64,000 nt of DNA from an uncultured Veillonellaceae bacterium. GTDB lineage: Bacteria > Bacillota > Negativicutes > Veillonellales > Dialisteraceae. Location of the stretch: contig CATVYJ010000004.1 of NCBI GenBank assembly GCA_958348245.1, forward strand, positions 157,356 to 221,355. Reading direction: 5' to 3'. The position numbers were made by a program, and so were the translations under genes. Positions 35,493-43,096 of the stretch are shown piece after piece (position 1 is the stretch's first letter; each line of letters opens with the position of its first letter). The notes under the pieces were generated by a model. The model worked only from the letters and a program-made list of their open reading frames with translations, made no database searches and was not told where the DNA came from.

Positions 35493-36128
35493 TCAGCGGA
35501 CGGTCTTCACGCCGGCCAGCCAGCCGTCGATGTCGGACTGGGGCGAGACGAGGGTCTGGTGGTCGAATTTCACCTGCAGGGGCTGGACGAAGTCCGCGCC
35601 GGCGCAGGCGGCCTGCATGTCGTCCAGACAATGACCGGGCCAGCCCGCGTGGGTCTGGAAGGGAATGACGGTCTTCCCCGTCCAGTCGTGGGCGGTGAGG
35701 AAGGACAGCACTGCCGGGGACATGGTGTACCACCACGTGGGCGTCCCCACGGCGATCACGTCGTAGTCTTCCGGCTCATAGCGGAGCGGCTTCAGCGCGG
35801 GCTTGAATCCTTCGTCCACTTCGCGCTTCCCCCGGGCGGTGATGTCGTCGTAGCTCCCGCTGTAGGGCGTGACGAGCTCCAGCGCTTCCATATCCGCGCC
35901 GGTGGCCTGCTGGAGCGCATCGGCGATGCGCTTCGTATTGCCGCCTGAGAGAGACCAGTACACGATGAGTATTTTCTTATCGCCCGCGGGGGCCGCCTTT
36001 GCCGGAGCCGCCGCTTCCGCCTTCGGCGCGGGGGCGTCTTTCGGTTCGTTCTTCGCCGCGCCGCATCCGCCCGCGAGGAGCGTGAGCGCCGCCGCGGCGA
36101 GCACAGCCAGTTTCATGGATGGTTTCAT
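35493..36128 (-). CDS. Flavodoxin-like lipoprotein
   Basis: 211 residues. The lipobox is LLAGGC after a hydrophobic helix, followed by a Lys/Ala/Pro-rich linker to ~48. The flavodoxin domain starts ILIVYWSLSGGNTKRIADAL, the FMN phosphate loop, and includes YDVIAVGTPTWWYTMSPAV. It would be an extracytoplasmic FMN electron carrier. The ATG at 36128 is chosen because the signal peptide starts there; the Shine-Dalgarno is weak. It leads two DUF362 genes and a permease. Partner unknown. Confidence 0.85.
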   Translation of the reverse strand: MKPSMKLAVLAAAALTLLAGGCGAAKNEPKDAPAPKAEAAAPAKAAPAGDKKILIVYWSLSGGNTKRIADALQQATGADMEALELVTPYSGSYDDITARGKREVDEGFKPALKPLRYEPEDYDVIAVGTPTWWYTMSPAVLSFLTAHDWTGKTVIPFQTHAGWPGHCLDDMQAACAGADFVQPLQVKFDHQTLVSPQSDIDGWLAGVKTVR

Positions 36129-36145
36129 GATTGTCGCCTGCTTTC

Positions 36146-36247
36146 TTATGCTTCCAAAAGCGCTTTCACTGAAGCGCGCCACGCGTCCATTTCGCTCATG
36201 GGCGTCACCTGCCGCGCGCCGCCTTCCGCATCGAAACGCACCTTCAT
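36146..36247 (-). CDS. Possible 33-residue small protein
   Basis: Reads MKVRFDAEGGARQVTPMSEM and ends WRASVKALLEA. It starts 3 nt after the stop of the preceding mini-ORF without its own ribosome site. It could be translated by coupling, or be the tail of a decayed gene. Support is weak. Confidence 0.3.
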   Translation of the reverse strand: MKVRFDAEGGARQVTPMSEMDAWRASVKALLEA

Positions 36248-36250
36248 AGG

Positions 36251-36352
36251 TCACGCGGCGGACGCGCCGGCCGCTTCCTGCAGCCGTTCCGCCACAGCCT
36301 TCGCATGGCCGTTCGACCAGGAATCATAAAGAATCGGCATGCGTTTGGCCAT
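36251..36352 (-). CDS. Possible 33-residue small protein, flavodoxin-like start
   Basis: Begins MAKRMPILYDSWSNGHAKAV and ends AERLQEAAGASAA. AGGAAG lies 6 nt before the ATG. The ILYDSWSNGHAKAVAERL stretch loosely resembles the first strand and loop of a flavodoxin, so this and the next mini-ORF may be the two ends of a deleted flavodoxin gene. It sits 15 nt after the metallophosphoesterase stop. Confidence 0.4.
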   Translation of the reverse strand: MAKRMPILYDSWSNGHAKAVAERLQEAAGASAA

Positions 36353-36367
36353 AAGCCGCTTCCTTTC

Positions 36368-37612
36368 TCAGCCGTTCGTGAGATGCACGGTCACATATTC
36401 GCTGTGCCCTTCCGTGCGCATGGGATAGCCCCATCCCACGAGGCCCGAGCTGACGATCACGTCCATGCCGCCGCGCACTTCATGCCCGTAGAGGATCGTC
36501 CCTTTGTCCAGCGCCTGCACGATGAGGCCGAGAGGCCAGATCTGCCCGTTGTGGGTGTGGCCGGAAAGCATCAGGTCGTACCCGGCGGCGGCGTTGTCCT
36601 CAAAATACCGGGGCTGGTGGTCGAGAAGGATGTGGTACGCCCCGGGGTTCAGCCCTTCCATGAGCGCCGCGGAAGACGCGCGGGGCACGCCGGTACGCAT
36701 TTCGTCCGACCGGTCCGCCCGGCCCGTGAGGGTGAGCCCCGACGGCAGGACCACGGAGCGGTCCTCGAGGATGGTGATCCCCGCGGCGGGGATGTCCTCT
36801 TCGAGGTCTTTCGGCGTAAACGCCGCGTCGGACCGGTAGAGCGCCTTGTCGTGGTTGCCGTAGACGTAGTACACGCCGTCTTTCGCGGGGATGCCCCCGA
36901 GGATGGCGAAGGCTTCCTTCATGCCCTGCATGGTGGTCTCCTCGTCCACGATGTCGCCCCCGAGGAGCACCAGATCAGGCTTTTCCGCCGCGATGGCCGC
37001 GGCGTCGCGCCGCAGGTCTTCCGCGCCGAGGGCGTTGCCGTAGTGCAGGTCCGTCACGAGGGCGACGGTGTACCCGCCGGGCGGGAGCGCCTTCTCCGTG
37101 TGAATCGTGTACGCCGTATGCACCGGGCGGCGGATATTCCACGCGCCGTACCCCGCGAGGAGCGCCATCCCCAGAAGCGGCACCGCGCTCGAGAGGTAGA
37201 GCGTCCGCCACCACGCCGCGCGCACAGCGCCGGTGCGGGCGGTCAGCGCATAGAGAATCTCCATGCAGAGGCCCAGCACGGCCACGTGCAGCACGAGCAT
37301 CACCGGCGTGCCGAAGATTTCCATGGACGGCACGAGCGCCGCCGTGGACACGGCGAGCGCCGCCGCTTCCTGCGCCTTTTCCCCGCGCCCGGCGAGGACC
37401 GTACGGAAGAAGCGCCGCACGAGCACATAGAAATACGCCGAGAGCGGAATGAGGAGCAGCGACGGCACGAGCAGAAAGACCGGGTCCACCTTGCCGAGAG
37501 AAGGCTGCACGCCCAGCCAGTACGCCCCCGCGAGGAGCAGCGCCATGAGCGCGCGCCCGGCGGCGGCAAACGAAGGGAACGGGACGGCGGCGGTGCGGGC
37601 CTGCGTTTTCAT
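36368..37612 (-). CDS. Membrane-anchored metallophosphoesterase, YkuE/YaeI-like
   Basis: 414 residues. The first ~170 residues contain about five membrane helices. The calcineurin-type domain follows with VTDLHYG (~187), LGGDIVD (~220), YGNHD (~250) and LSGHTHNGQIWP (~340), which carry all metal ligands. Relatives act on phospholipid headgroups or UDP-diacylglucosamine; substrate not known. AAGGAGG is 5 nt from the ATG at 37612. A second member of the family is at 59442-60575. Confidence 0.87.
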   Translation of the reverse strand: MKTQARTAAVPFPSFAAAGRALMALLLAGAYWLGVQPSLGKVDPVFLLVPSLLLIPLSAYFYVLVRRFFRTVLAGRGEKAQEAAALAVSTAALVPSMEIFGTPVMLVLHVAVLGLCMEILYALTARTGAVRAAWWRTLYLSSAVPLLGMALLAGYGAWNIRRPVHTAYTIHTEKALPPGGYTVALVTDLHYGNALGAEDLRRDAAAIAAEKPDLVLLGGDIVDEETTMQGMKEAFAILGGIPAKDGVYYVYGNHDKALYRSDAAFTPKDLEEDIPAAGITILEDRSVVLPSGLTLTGRADRSDEMRTGVPRASSAALMEGLNPGAYHILLDHQPRYFEDNAAAGYDLMLSGHTHNGQIWPLGLIVQALDKGTILYGHEVRGGMDVIVSSGLVGWGYPMRTEGHSEYVTVHLTNG

Positions 37613-37655
37613 AAGTTCCTCCTTGCAGAAATCACATCGACTCCATTTCAATCGT

Positions 37656-37661
37656 ATTATA
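37656..37661 (-). promoter_or_regulatory. -10 box upstream of the metallophosphoesterase operon
   Basis: Minus-strand TATAAT about 45 nt before the start; no good -35 at 17 bp. Confidence 0.4.
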
Positions 37662-37714
37662 CCGGCGGCGCCGCGCCCGCAGAAATGCCCGTTTTTTATA
37701 CGGCGTCATGCGCC

Positions 37715-38440
37715 TCACGCATGCAGGACGCGGTACCGGAGCCACACGCTGCCCCCGTCCATGGGTTTCGCCTCGATGAGAGAAAAGCGCACGGGCGCAC
37801 TGTCCGAGAGGCCGGGCTTCACGTCGAAGACGGACTGCGTGTCCCGGTCCCCGTCCGCCGCGGCGGCCATGACGAGGCTCACTTCGTCGCACAGCCCCTG
37901 CTGGAGGAACGACCAGTTCACGATGCCTCCTCCGCCGAGCATGACCGTGTCGAGACGAAGGTCCGCCTTCAGCTTTTTCATGAGAAGCGCCGCGTCCAGA
38001 CGCTCCGCGCCGCATACGACGTACGAAATGTTCCGGCGGCGGAGGAAATCCCGGTACGCGTTGGACGCGCGCTCCGTGAGCACCTCCAGCACCGACGCGT
38101 GAAGCCCGCCGTAATCGACGAAATTTTCCTTCCATCCGAGGCGGCCTGACGGGTCGATGGAAATGTACCACGGCGCGCCCGCCCCTTCCGCGAGGAAATC
38201 CCCCGCCGGCACCGGCGCGGCGTCTGCCGCAAGCTCCGGCTCCGCGTAGAGCGTGAAATTATCGTCCGTGGTGACCCGCCCGGAGATCCATCCCTGATGA
38301 CGGTAAAAGGGATGATCTCCGAAGGCGATGCGGTCGAACACCTCCCCCGCGGCCTCGCACTCGGGGGTATTCATATAATGGCCCATGATTTTCCCGTTGA
38401 GGGAGATGAGCATATGGCAGAAAACATACGGTCGTTCCAT
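37715..38440 (-). CDS. RibD C-terminal / dihydrofolate-reductase-like oxidoreductase
   Basis: 241-residue single-domain RibD_C-type protein, probably an NADPH-dependent reductase. It begins RPYVFCHMLISLNGKIMG. The nucleotide-binding motif is VMLGGGGIVNWSFLQQGLCDEVSLV (~175). No deaminase domain and no riboflavin genes are adjacent, so a role in riboflavin synthesis is not indicated. GGAGG is 7 nt from the ATG at 38440. Substrate unknown. Confidence 0.82.
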   Translation of the reverse strand: MERPYVFCHMLISLNGKIMGHYMNTPECEAAGEVFDRIAFGDHPFYRHQGWISGRVTTDDNFTLYAEPELAADAAPVPAGDFLAEGAGAPWYISIDPSGRLGWKENFVDYGGLHASVLEVLTERASNAYRDFLRRRNISYVVCGAERLDAALLMKKLKADLRLDTVMLGGGGIVNWSFLQQGLCDEVSLVMAAAADGDRDTQSVFDVKPGLSDSAPVRFSLIEAKPMDGGSVWLRYRVLHA

Positions 38441-38514
38441 GACGGCGCCTCCTTCTCTATGTTTTTCATTGTACAAATTCGAGCGCACTTCAAGTCAAGG
38501 CGCGGCGGGCATCG

Positions 38515-38523
38515 TGCTATAAT
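38515..38523 (+). promoter_or_regulatory. Extended -10 promoter of the flavin reductase-like gene
   Basis: TGCTATAAT, an extended -10, about 50 nt before the start codon. Confidence 0.6.
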
Positions 38524-38573
38524 AAATATATATGAAGTAAAAATTTCCCCGCAGTGCAAAGGAGGTCTTTTTC

Positions 38574-39146
38574 ATGAAACAGTCTCTCGGCGCAAAAGCC
38601 TATCTGTATCCCATGCCCGTGCTGGTGATCGGCACGTACAACGACGACGGCACGCCCGATGCGATGACCATGGCCTGGGGCGGTGTGTGCGACTTCGGCA
38701 AGGTGGCGCTCAATCTGGAAGAAGAGCACCTTACCTCGGACAATGTGAAGAAGCGCATGGCCTTCACGCTCGCCATCGCGGACAGCGCGCACATCGCGGA
38801 AGCGGACTACGTGGGCACCGTCTCGGGTAAAAAAGTCCCCGACAAGGTAGCGAAGTGCGGCCTCCACGCGGTGAAGAGCGCGCATGTGGACGCGCCGGTC
38901 TTTGAAGAATTTCCGCTCACCCTCGAATGCAAAGTGCTCGAACTCCAGCACGGCATCGGCGGCTTCCGCGTGCTCGGCGAAATCGTGAATACCCTCGCGG
39001 ACCCGTCCATCCTCGGCCCGGACGGAGAGATCGATTCGGAAAAAGTGGACGCGGCCATCTTCGACACGGCGCACAGCGCGTACTACCGGACGGGTGAAAA
39101 GCTCGGCACCGCCTGGGAAATGGGCAGCGGCAGATTTGGAAAATAA
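38574..39146 (+). CDS. Flavin reductase-like FMN-binding protein
   Basis: 190-residue flavin_reduct-type split-barrel protein. The FMN-binding stretch is MPVLVIGTYNDDGTPDAMTMAWGG, then FTLAIADSAHIAEADYVGTVSG. Such proteins bind FMN and act as reductases or electron carriers. AAGGAGG precedes the ATG. Monocistronic, divergent from the RibD_C gene, with an extended -10 promoter and a terminator. Confidence 0.87.
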   Translation: MKQSLGAKAYLYPMPVLVIGTYNDDGTPDAMTMAWGGVCDFGKVALNLEEEHLTSDNVKKRMAFTLAIADSAHIAEADYVGTVSGKKVPDKVAKCGLHAVKSAHVDAPVFEEFPLTLECKVLELQHGIGGFRVLGEIVNTLADPSILGPDGEIDSEKVDAAIFDTAHSAYYRTGEKLGTAWEMGSGRFGK

Positions 39147-39160
39147 ACGCAGGGAAAAAG

Positions 39161-39184
39161 GACGTCCTCTTGGGCGTCTTTTTT
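39161..39184 (+). terminator. Intrinsic terminator after the flavin reductase-like gene
   Basis: GACGTCC-TCTT-GGGCGTC stem followed by TTTTTT. Confidence 0.85.
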
Positions 39185-39192
39185 CGCGGCCG

Positions 39193-39333
39193 CGGCGGGG
39201 AAATTTCTCCGCACGCCCCGCCTTGCGCAGGAAAACATTTTCCGCCGGTTCCACGGCATAGCAATTTCTCCGCGCGTAGAGGAGCCTGTCCCATGCGTGC
39301 GGAGATTTTTTACGCGCGGCAAAATTTCCCGCC
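39193..39333. repeat. Compound inverted repeat in an intergenic region
   Basis: TCTCCGCACGC (39206-39216) pairs perfectly with GCGTGCGGAGA (39295-39305). GGCGGGGAAATTT outside it pairs with AAATTTCCCGCC (39322-39333) with one bulge. CCGCGCGTA inside pairs with TACGCGCGG (39311-39319). No gene is present. It may be a degenerate mobile repeat or a structured RNA. Confidence 0.4.
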
Positions 39334-39353
39334 CGCGCCGGAATACGCGCAAT

Positions 39354-39387
39354 AAAAAAGACGCTCCGATGGGAGCGCCTTTTTTAT
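39354..39387. terminator. Terminator after the third DUF362 gene
   Basis: AAAAAAGACGCTCC and GGGAGCGCCTTTTTT flank a 4-nt loop; usable in both directions. Confidence 0.85.
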
Positions 39388-39400
39388 TGCCTGATGCGTC

Positions 39401-40348
39401 TCAGTCGTCGTCGATGCAGATGAGTTCGTATTTGTCGTTGCCCATCTTCAGGTCGTGCATGGCGGTGAGCTGATGGAGGCCGTGGCGGCTTTCCATGCGT
39501 TCCACCAGATCGTGGTTGCTTTCCTGGTTGTACACCATGTCCACGCAGGCCTGATCCACGGCGAGGATGTCCGTGGACGCGCAGATGCCGATATCCGGAA
39601 TGGTCGGTTCCGCCGCGGCGAGGCCGGCGCAGTCGCAGTCGACGGACATGCGGCGCATGACGTTGATGAAGACGATGTGCTTGCCGAAGAAGTCGATGGT
39701 GGCTTTCGCGGACTCCGCCATGTTTTCCATGAGGAGTTCCTTGCCCGGCCATGCGTTCCAGTCTTCCGGCTGATGGTCCACGTCCACCGCGTGCACCTGC
39801 GCCTTGCCCTGACGGCCGTCCGCGCAGCCGATGGCGATATTCTTCATGGAGCCGCCGAAGCCGCCCATGGCGTGCCCTTTGAAATGGGTGAGCACGATCA
39901 TGGAGTCGTAATTGACGATGTGGCCGCCCATGGAGACTTCCTTGAAATGTTTCCCGCCGCGCACGGGGAGCATGACCGTCCCCTCTTCGTCCATGATGTC
40001 CACGGGGCAGAAGGTCCAGCCGTTCACTTCGAGGGTCTTGCGGTGCAGCTCCGTGGTGTAGCGGTCGCCCTGATAGAGGGTGTTCGTTTCCACGATACTG
40101 CTGTCCGGCACCTGTGCCTGGAACGCCTGCACCATGTCGCGGGGAAGGATGTTCGGGCCGTGCTGTTCGCCCGTATGGAGCTTGATGGCCACTTTGCCGT
40201 AGATGCTTTCATTGATGAGCCGGTACAGCTTGATGAGATGGTCCGCGTCGATGTGCTTCGTGAAATAGACTTTGGCGTGAGAGCCGGCGGCGTCGTCCGC
40301 GCCTACGCGGCGGCAGCCCACGACCGGAGCCTGCGGAAAGGTTTCCAT
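39401..40348 (-). CDS. DUF362 domain protein (paralogue 3)
   Basis: 315 residues, no signal peptide. It shares with the two copies at 33.5-35.5 kb the motifs VAIKLHTGEQHGPN, SSIVETNTLYQGDR, LTHFKGHAMGGFGGSMKNIAIG and SVDCDCAGLAA, but is clearly more distant from them. The ATG at 40348 has AAGGAGG 7 nt upstream. Single gene between terminators. Function unknown; the DCDC pair is conserved in all three copies. Confidence 0.85.
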   Translation of the reverse strand: METFPQAPVVGCRRVGADDAAGSHAKVYFTKHIDADHLIKLYRLINESIYGKVAIKLHTGEQHGPNILPRDMVQAFQAQVPDSSIVETNTLYQGDRYTTELHRKTLEVNGWTFCPVDIMDEEGTVMLPVRGGKHFKEVSMGGHIVNYDSMIVLTHFKGHAMGGFGGSMKNIAIGCADGRQGKAQVHAVDVDHQPEDWNAWPGKELLMENMAESAKATIDFFGKHIVFINVMRRMSVDCDCAGLAAAEPTIPDIGICASTDILAVDQACVDMVYNQESNHDLVERMESRHGLHQLTAMHDLKMGNDKYELICIDDD

Positions 40349-40437
40349 ACAAATGCCTCCTTCAAGAAAAAACATTTTTATTTCTTACTTATTATATGCC
40401 TTAAAGCCCGCTCGAAATCAAGAGGCGGAAACCGATT

Positions 40438-40863
40438 TTACCGCGAAGAAATCGCCAGCTCCGCCTGCCCCGCGTCCATCCACCGGCCGGGCGGCATGCG
40501 CCCGATGCGCACGCTCCCCTCGGGGGCCGCGCCGGGCCGGAGCGCCACCGCGAGACGGCCGTCTTCCGGCAGGTACAGCAGATCGCCCGCGGAGACGGAG
40601 CGGGCCTCTGCTCCTCCGGGCAGCGCGCCCACGGAAGAACGGCTCACGAAGAGCGCGCCCTCCCGCTGAAATGTCATCGTCATGGGGAGCCGCAGCCGGA
40701 GCGTTTCCGCCGCCGCGGACCCGTCCGCTTCCCACACGGCGGCCGCCCCGCCGCGGGAGAGCTCCGCCGCGCACGCCGCGCAGGGCAAAAAGGCGCACGC
40801 CGCGCCCGCCGCCGTCAGCACGGCGCACAGCGCCAGCGCCGCCGCTTTTCTTTTTTCTTTCAT
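40438..40863 (-). CDS. Cyclophilin-like fold protein (exported)
   Basis: 141 residues. An N-terminal hydrophobic helix with Ala/Cys (ALALCAVLTAAGAACAFLPCAACA) suggests export. The rest matches the small cyclophilin-like fold: LRLRLPMTMTFQREG, ARSVSAGDLLYLPEDGRLAVAL and GSVRIGRMPPG. Catalytic activity is not shown for this family. The ATG overlaps the stop of the MerR-like gene by 4 nt. Confidence 0.7.
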   Translation of the reverse strand: MKEKRKAAALALCAVLTAAGAACAFLPCAACAAELSRGGAAAVWEADGSAAAETLRLRLPMTMTFQREGALFVSRSSVGALPGGAEARSVSAGDLLYLPEDGRLAVALRPGAAPEGSVRIGRMPPGRWMDAGQAELAISSR

Positions 40864-41198
40864 CGCGCGCCCCGCGGGCCCTCTCTCCTTTCCAGATACA
40901 GCAGGTAATCCACCTTGCTCAGACGGAGCTGGCGGTCGTGAATCTCCCGCACAATGTCCCAGCGCTTGCCCGTGAGCAGCGCCCGCCGCGCCTCGGGAGC
41001 GCGGTCCTGGAAATACCGCCGGATTTCCTCCAGAGAAAATCCCGCCTGCCGCAGCGCCGCCGCGAGCCCCACCGTCTCCTGATAGTCCCGCTCGCCTGCC
41101 CGCACGCCGCCCGCCTCTTCCAGCACGCGGAGCTCTTCGTCGCTGAGCCCGCAGCATGCGAGCATCTCCTGCCGATTCGTTCCGGAAATGGCCCTCAC
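40860..41198 (-). CDS. MerR-like regulator, N-terminally unusual
   Basis: About 112 residues. RDYQETVGLAAALRQAGFSLEEIRRYFQ resembles the helix-turn-helix to second-helix region of MerR proteins, and the C-terminal helix (HDRQLRLSKVDYLLYLE) matches their dimerisation helix. The usual N-terminal VGELAKLTGVS-type recognition helix is replaced by EMLACCGLSDEELRVLEEAGG. The start is uncertain: an ATG at 41231 lies inside the LysR terminator, so GTG at 41198 is used; ATG at 41165 is another option. It probably regulates the overlapping cyclophilin-like gene. Confidence 0.55.
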   Translation of the reverse strand: MRAISGTNRQEMLACCGLSDEELRVLEEAGGVRAGERDYQETVGLAAALRQAGFSLEEIRRYFQDRAPEARRALLTGKRWDIVREIHDRQLRLSKVDYLLYLERREGPRGAR

Positions 41199-41207
41199 CT
41201 CTTTCAA

Positions 41208-41242
41208 TAAAAAACTACAGACAGATTTCATTCTGCCTGTAG
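41208..41242 (-). terminator. Intrinsic terminator after the LysR gene
   Basis: Minus-strand CTACAGGCAGA and TCTGTCTGTAG form an 11-bp stem followed by TTTTTTATT, 40 nt past the LysR stop. Confidence 0.8.
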
Positions 41243-41280
41243 TATAAAAAACCGGGCGCGCCAGTTCCAATACCTGTTTT

Positions 41281-42162
41281 TTATTTCCTGTCATACGCGG
41301 CGCGTATGGTCTTCACATACTGCAGATATTCCCGCGCCGGCCCGAAGACGGGATTCAGCTTCTTCCACGCCAGCACCGACGTGGACTCCAGCTGCGGCGT
41401 GAGCGGCACGAAGCGGAACCGCGCCGGATCGAACACGAGCGCCGGCGCTTCGATGGTGACGAGACCATCCATGCCCTGTTCGATGAGCGGGAGCAGATTG
41501 TCCGCCAGATTGCCCGTCGCCGCCGGCTTCGGAGGCTCCCCGCCCCACCAGTTGCGGAACTCGCCCTGCACGGTATCCCGGCTGGACAGCATGAAGCGCA
41601 TGCTCCGGATGTCCTCTTTCGTGACGGCCTCTTTTTTCGCCCAGGGCGACGACGCCCCGCAGATGAGGCCCCACCGCTCCCGCGTATGAAGCCGGATATA
41701 ATCGTAGCTCCCGATGTCGATGGGCTCCTGCAGGATGGCGAAATCCAGCATGCCGTGATCCAGCTGCTCCTTCAGGATATCCGCCGACGCGGTGTAGATC
41801 TCAAAACGCACGCCGGGATACTTCTCCATGAACGCGGGAAGGTTGGCCATGACGCCGAAGCCCGACGCGTAGACGCCGCTCCCGATGCGGATGCGCCCGG
41901 TCATGTCCTGCCGCGACTGGAAATCCATCTTGATGGCGTCCATGAGGAAGGACACTTCCTCCGCCTTGTGCCGGAGCATCATGCCCGCCTCGGTGAGCGT
42001 GGTGCGCTTGCCCCGGATGAACAGCGGCGCGCCGAGCTCTTCTTCGAGCTGCGCGATCTGCCGGGACAGCGTGGGCTGCGTCACGTGGAGCACCTCCGCC
42101 GCGCGGGAAATGCTCTCTTCCTGCGCCACCGTGAGAAAATACTGGAGCACGCGAAATTCCAT
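41281..42162 (-). CDS. LysR-family transcriptional regulator
   Basis: 293 residues. The N-terminal winged helix is MEFRVLQYFLTVAQEESISRAAEVLHVTQPTLSRQIAQLEEELGAPLF, highly conserved. The periplasmic-binding-like effector domain runs from ~90. The ATG at 42162 has GGAGGGAAGGTC upstream. No divergent target gene is adjacent, so its regulon cannot be named. Confidence 0.93.
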   Translation of the reverse strand: MEFRVLQYFLTVAQEESISRAAEVLHVTQPTLSRQIAQLEEELGAPLFIRGKRTTLTEAGMMLRHKAEEVSFLMDAIKMDFQSRQDMTGRIRIGSGVYASGFGVMANLPAFMEKYPGVRFEIYTASADILKEQLDHGMLDFAILQEPIDIGSYDYIRLHTRERWGLICGASSPWAKKEAVTKEDIRSMRFMLSSRDTVQGEFRNWWGGEPPKPAATGNLADNLLPLIEQGMDGLVTIEAPALVFDPARFRFVPLTPQLESTSVLAWKKLNPVFGPAREYLQYVKTIRAAYDRK

Positions 42163-42232
42163 GACCTTCCCTCCTTTTTTCCATTTATTCAATTTTATCA
42201 TCTTAAAGCGCGCTTCCGTCAAGCGCGGCGCG

Positions 42233-42262
42233 CAAAAAAAAGACGGACCGTCTCAGTGTCCG
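42233..42262 (-). terminator. Terminator after the GtrA-like gene
   Basis: Minus-strand CGGAC...GTCCG stem followed by TCTTTTTTTT; it overlaps the end of the coding region. Confidence 0.6.
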
Positions 42263-42645
42263 CCTTTCAGCACGAGGCGCTTCGTGACGTAATTCCACAC
42301 CGTCACCACCGCCGCCGCGCCGATCTTCGCCGCCATGTACCAGAGCCCAGCCCATTCGACGAAGACGTACATGCACGCCTGATTGATGCCGAGCCCCATG
42401 AGCGACGTAGTCACAAAGAGCGCCGTCTTCCCCGCGCTCTGATGCCCCGCATGGAACACCACGGTCACGCAGAGGATGTAATTCACCACCAGCGACACCG
42501 TGAAGGAAATCGCCGACGACGTGAGATAATTGCACCCGCCGTACTCGGTGAGCCCGAAGAGCAGCCCGTAGTCCAGAAGGAAGCATCCCCCGCCCACCAG
42601 CAGAAACCGCAGGATCTCCCGCAGCCTGTCCTTTGACAAATCCAT
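42253..42645 (-). CDS. GtrA-like membrane protein
   Basis: 130 residues with four predicted membrane helices, matching GtrA (FLLVGGGCFLLDYGLLFGLTEYGG to WNYVTKRLVLKGG). GtrA proteins are thought to help flip polyprenyl-linked sugars for surface glycosylation. No glycosyltransferase lies next to it. The ATG at 42645 is preferred to a GTG 6 nt upstream. Confidence 0.82.
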   Translation of the reverse strand: MDLSKDRLREILRFLLVGGGCFLLDYGLLFGLTEYGGCNYLTSSAISFTVSLVVNYILCVTVVFHAGHQSAGKTALFVTTSLMGLGINQACMYVFVEWAGLWYMAAKIGAAAVVTVWNYVTKRLVLKGGH

Positions 42646-42651
42646 TCGCAC

Positions 42652-43096
42652 CCACCGCCTTTCTTTTATACGTTCATTATTATACCGAATCTGTACAGCG
42701 GGATAAACAAACCGCGCACATTTCTGAAATTTTCATATCAGGATATAACATCTGGTTGCTTATACATGTCGAATATTATTGCATACATACAATTTCTCAT
42801 TTATACTCGAGATGAGAAGCAATTATATAAAGAAGGTAAAATCTCATTGATTATTTTCCCACCATCGAACATCTTGTCTTTTGATTTTTTAAGTTTAACG
42901 GGCATCGCATCCAATACGATATCCTCTTTCGTATTTTATCGTTCATTTATCATTCAATTCTCGATGCAAATCCATTAACTCCATCTAGAAAACATTGATA
43001 AACACTTGCTTCTTTTATTTGGCCTGCATAATTTTATCGTTCATTTATCATTCATCCCAACATATCCTAATATTCAAGTTCACTTTGGAGGATAAG
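42652..43096. other. AT-rich intergenic region before the AlbA-type gene
   Basis: 445 nt, sharply more AT-rich than the surrounding chromosome from about 42660 on. It contains a minus-strand TATAAT near 42677 for the GtrA-like gene and a 24-bp direct repeat (separate entry). Short reading frames here have no ribosome sites and are not supported as genes. Confidence 0.6.
42933..43054 (+). repeat. 24-bp direct repeat pair upstream of the AlbA-type gene
   Basis: ATTTTATCGTTCATTTATCA plus TTCA occurs at 42933-42956 and again at 43031-43054, identical, 98 nt apart. The second copy ends 42 nt before the start codon, so it overlaps the expected promoter or operator zone. Confidence 0.75.

Noticed and set aside
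42690..42720. Possible att remnant: AGCGGGATAAACAAACCGC near 42698 resembles the T-arm of tRNA-Ala
   Set aside because: Only eight contiguous bases match before the sequences diverge; too short to claim a direct-repeat att site.
42766..42978. 70-codon plus-strand frame in the AT-rich gap
   Set aside because: No ribosome site, no recognised domain, and part of it is the direct repeat.
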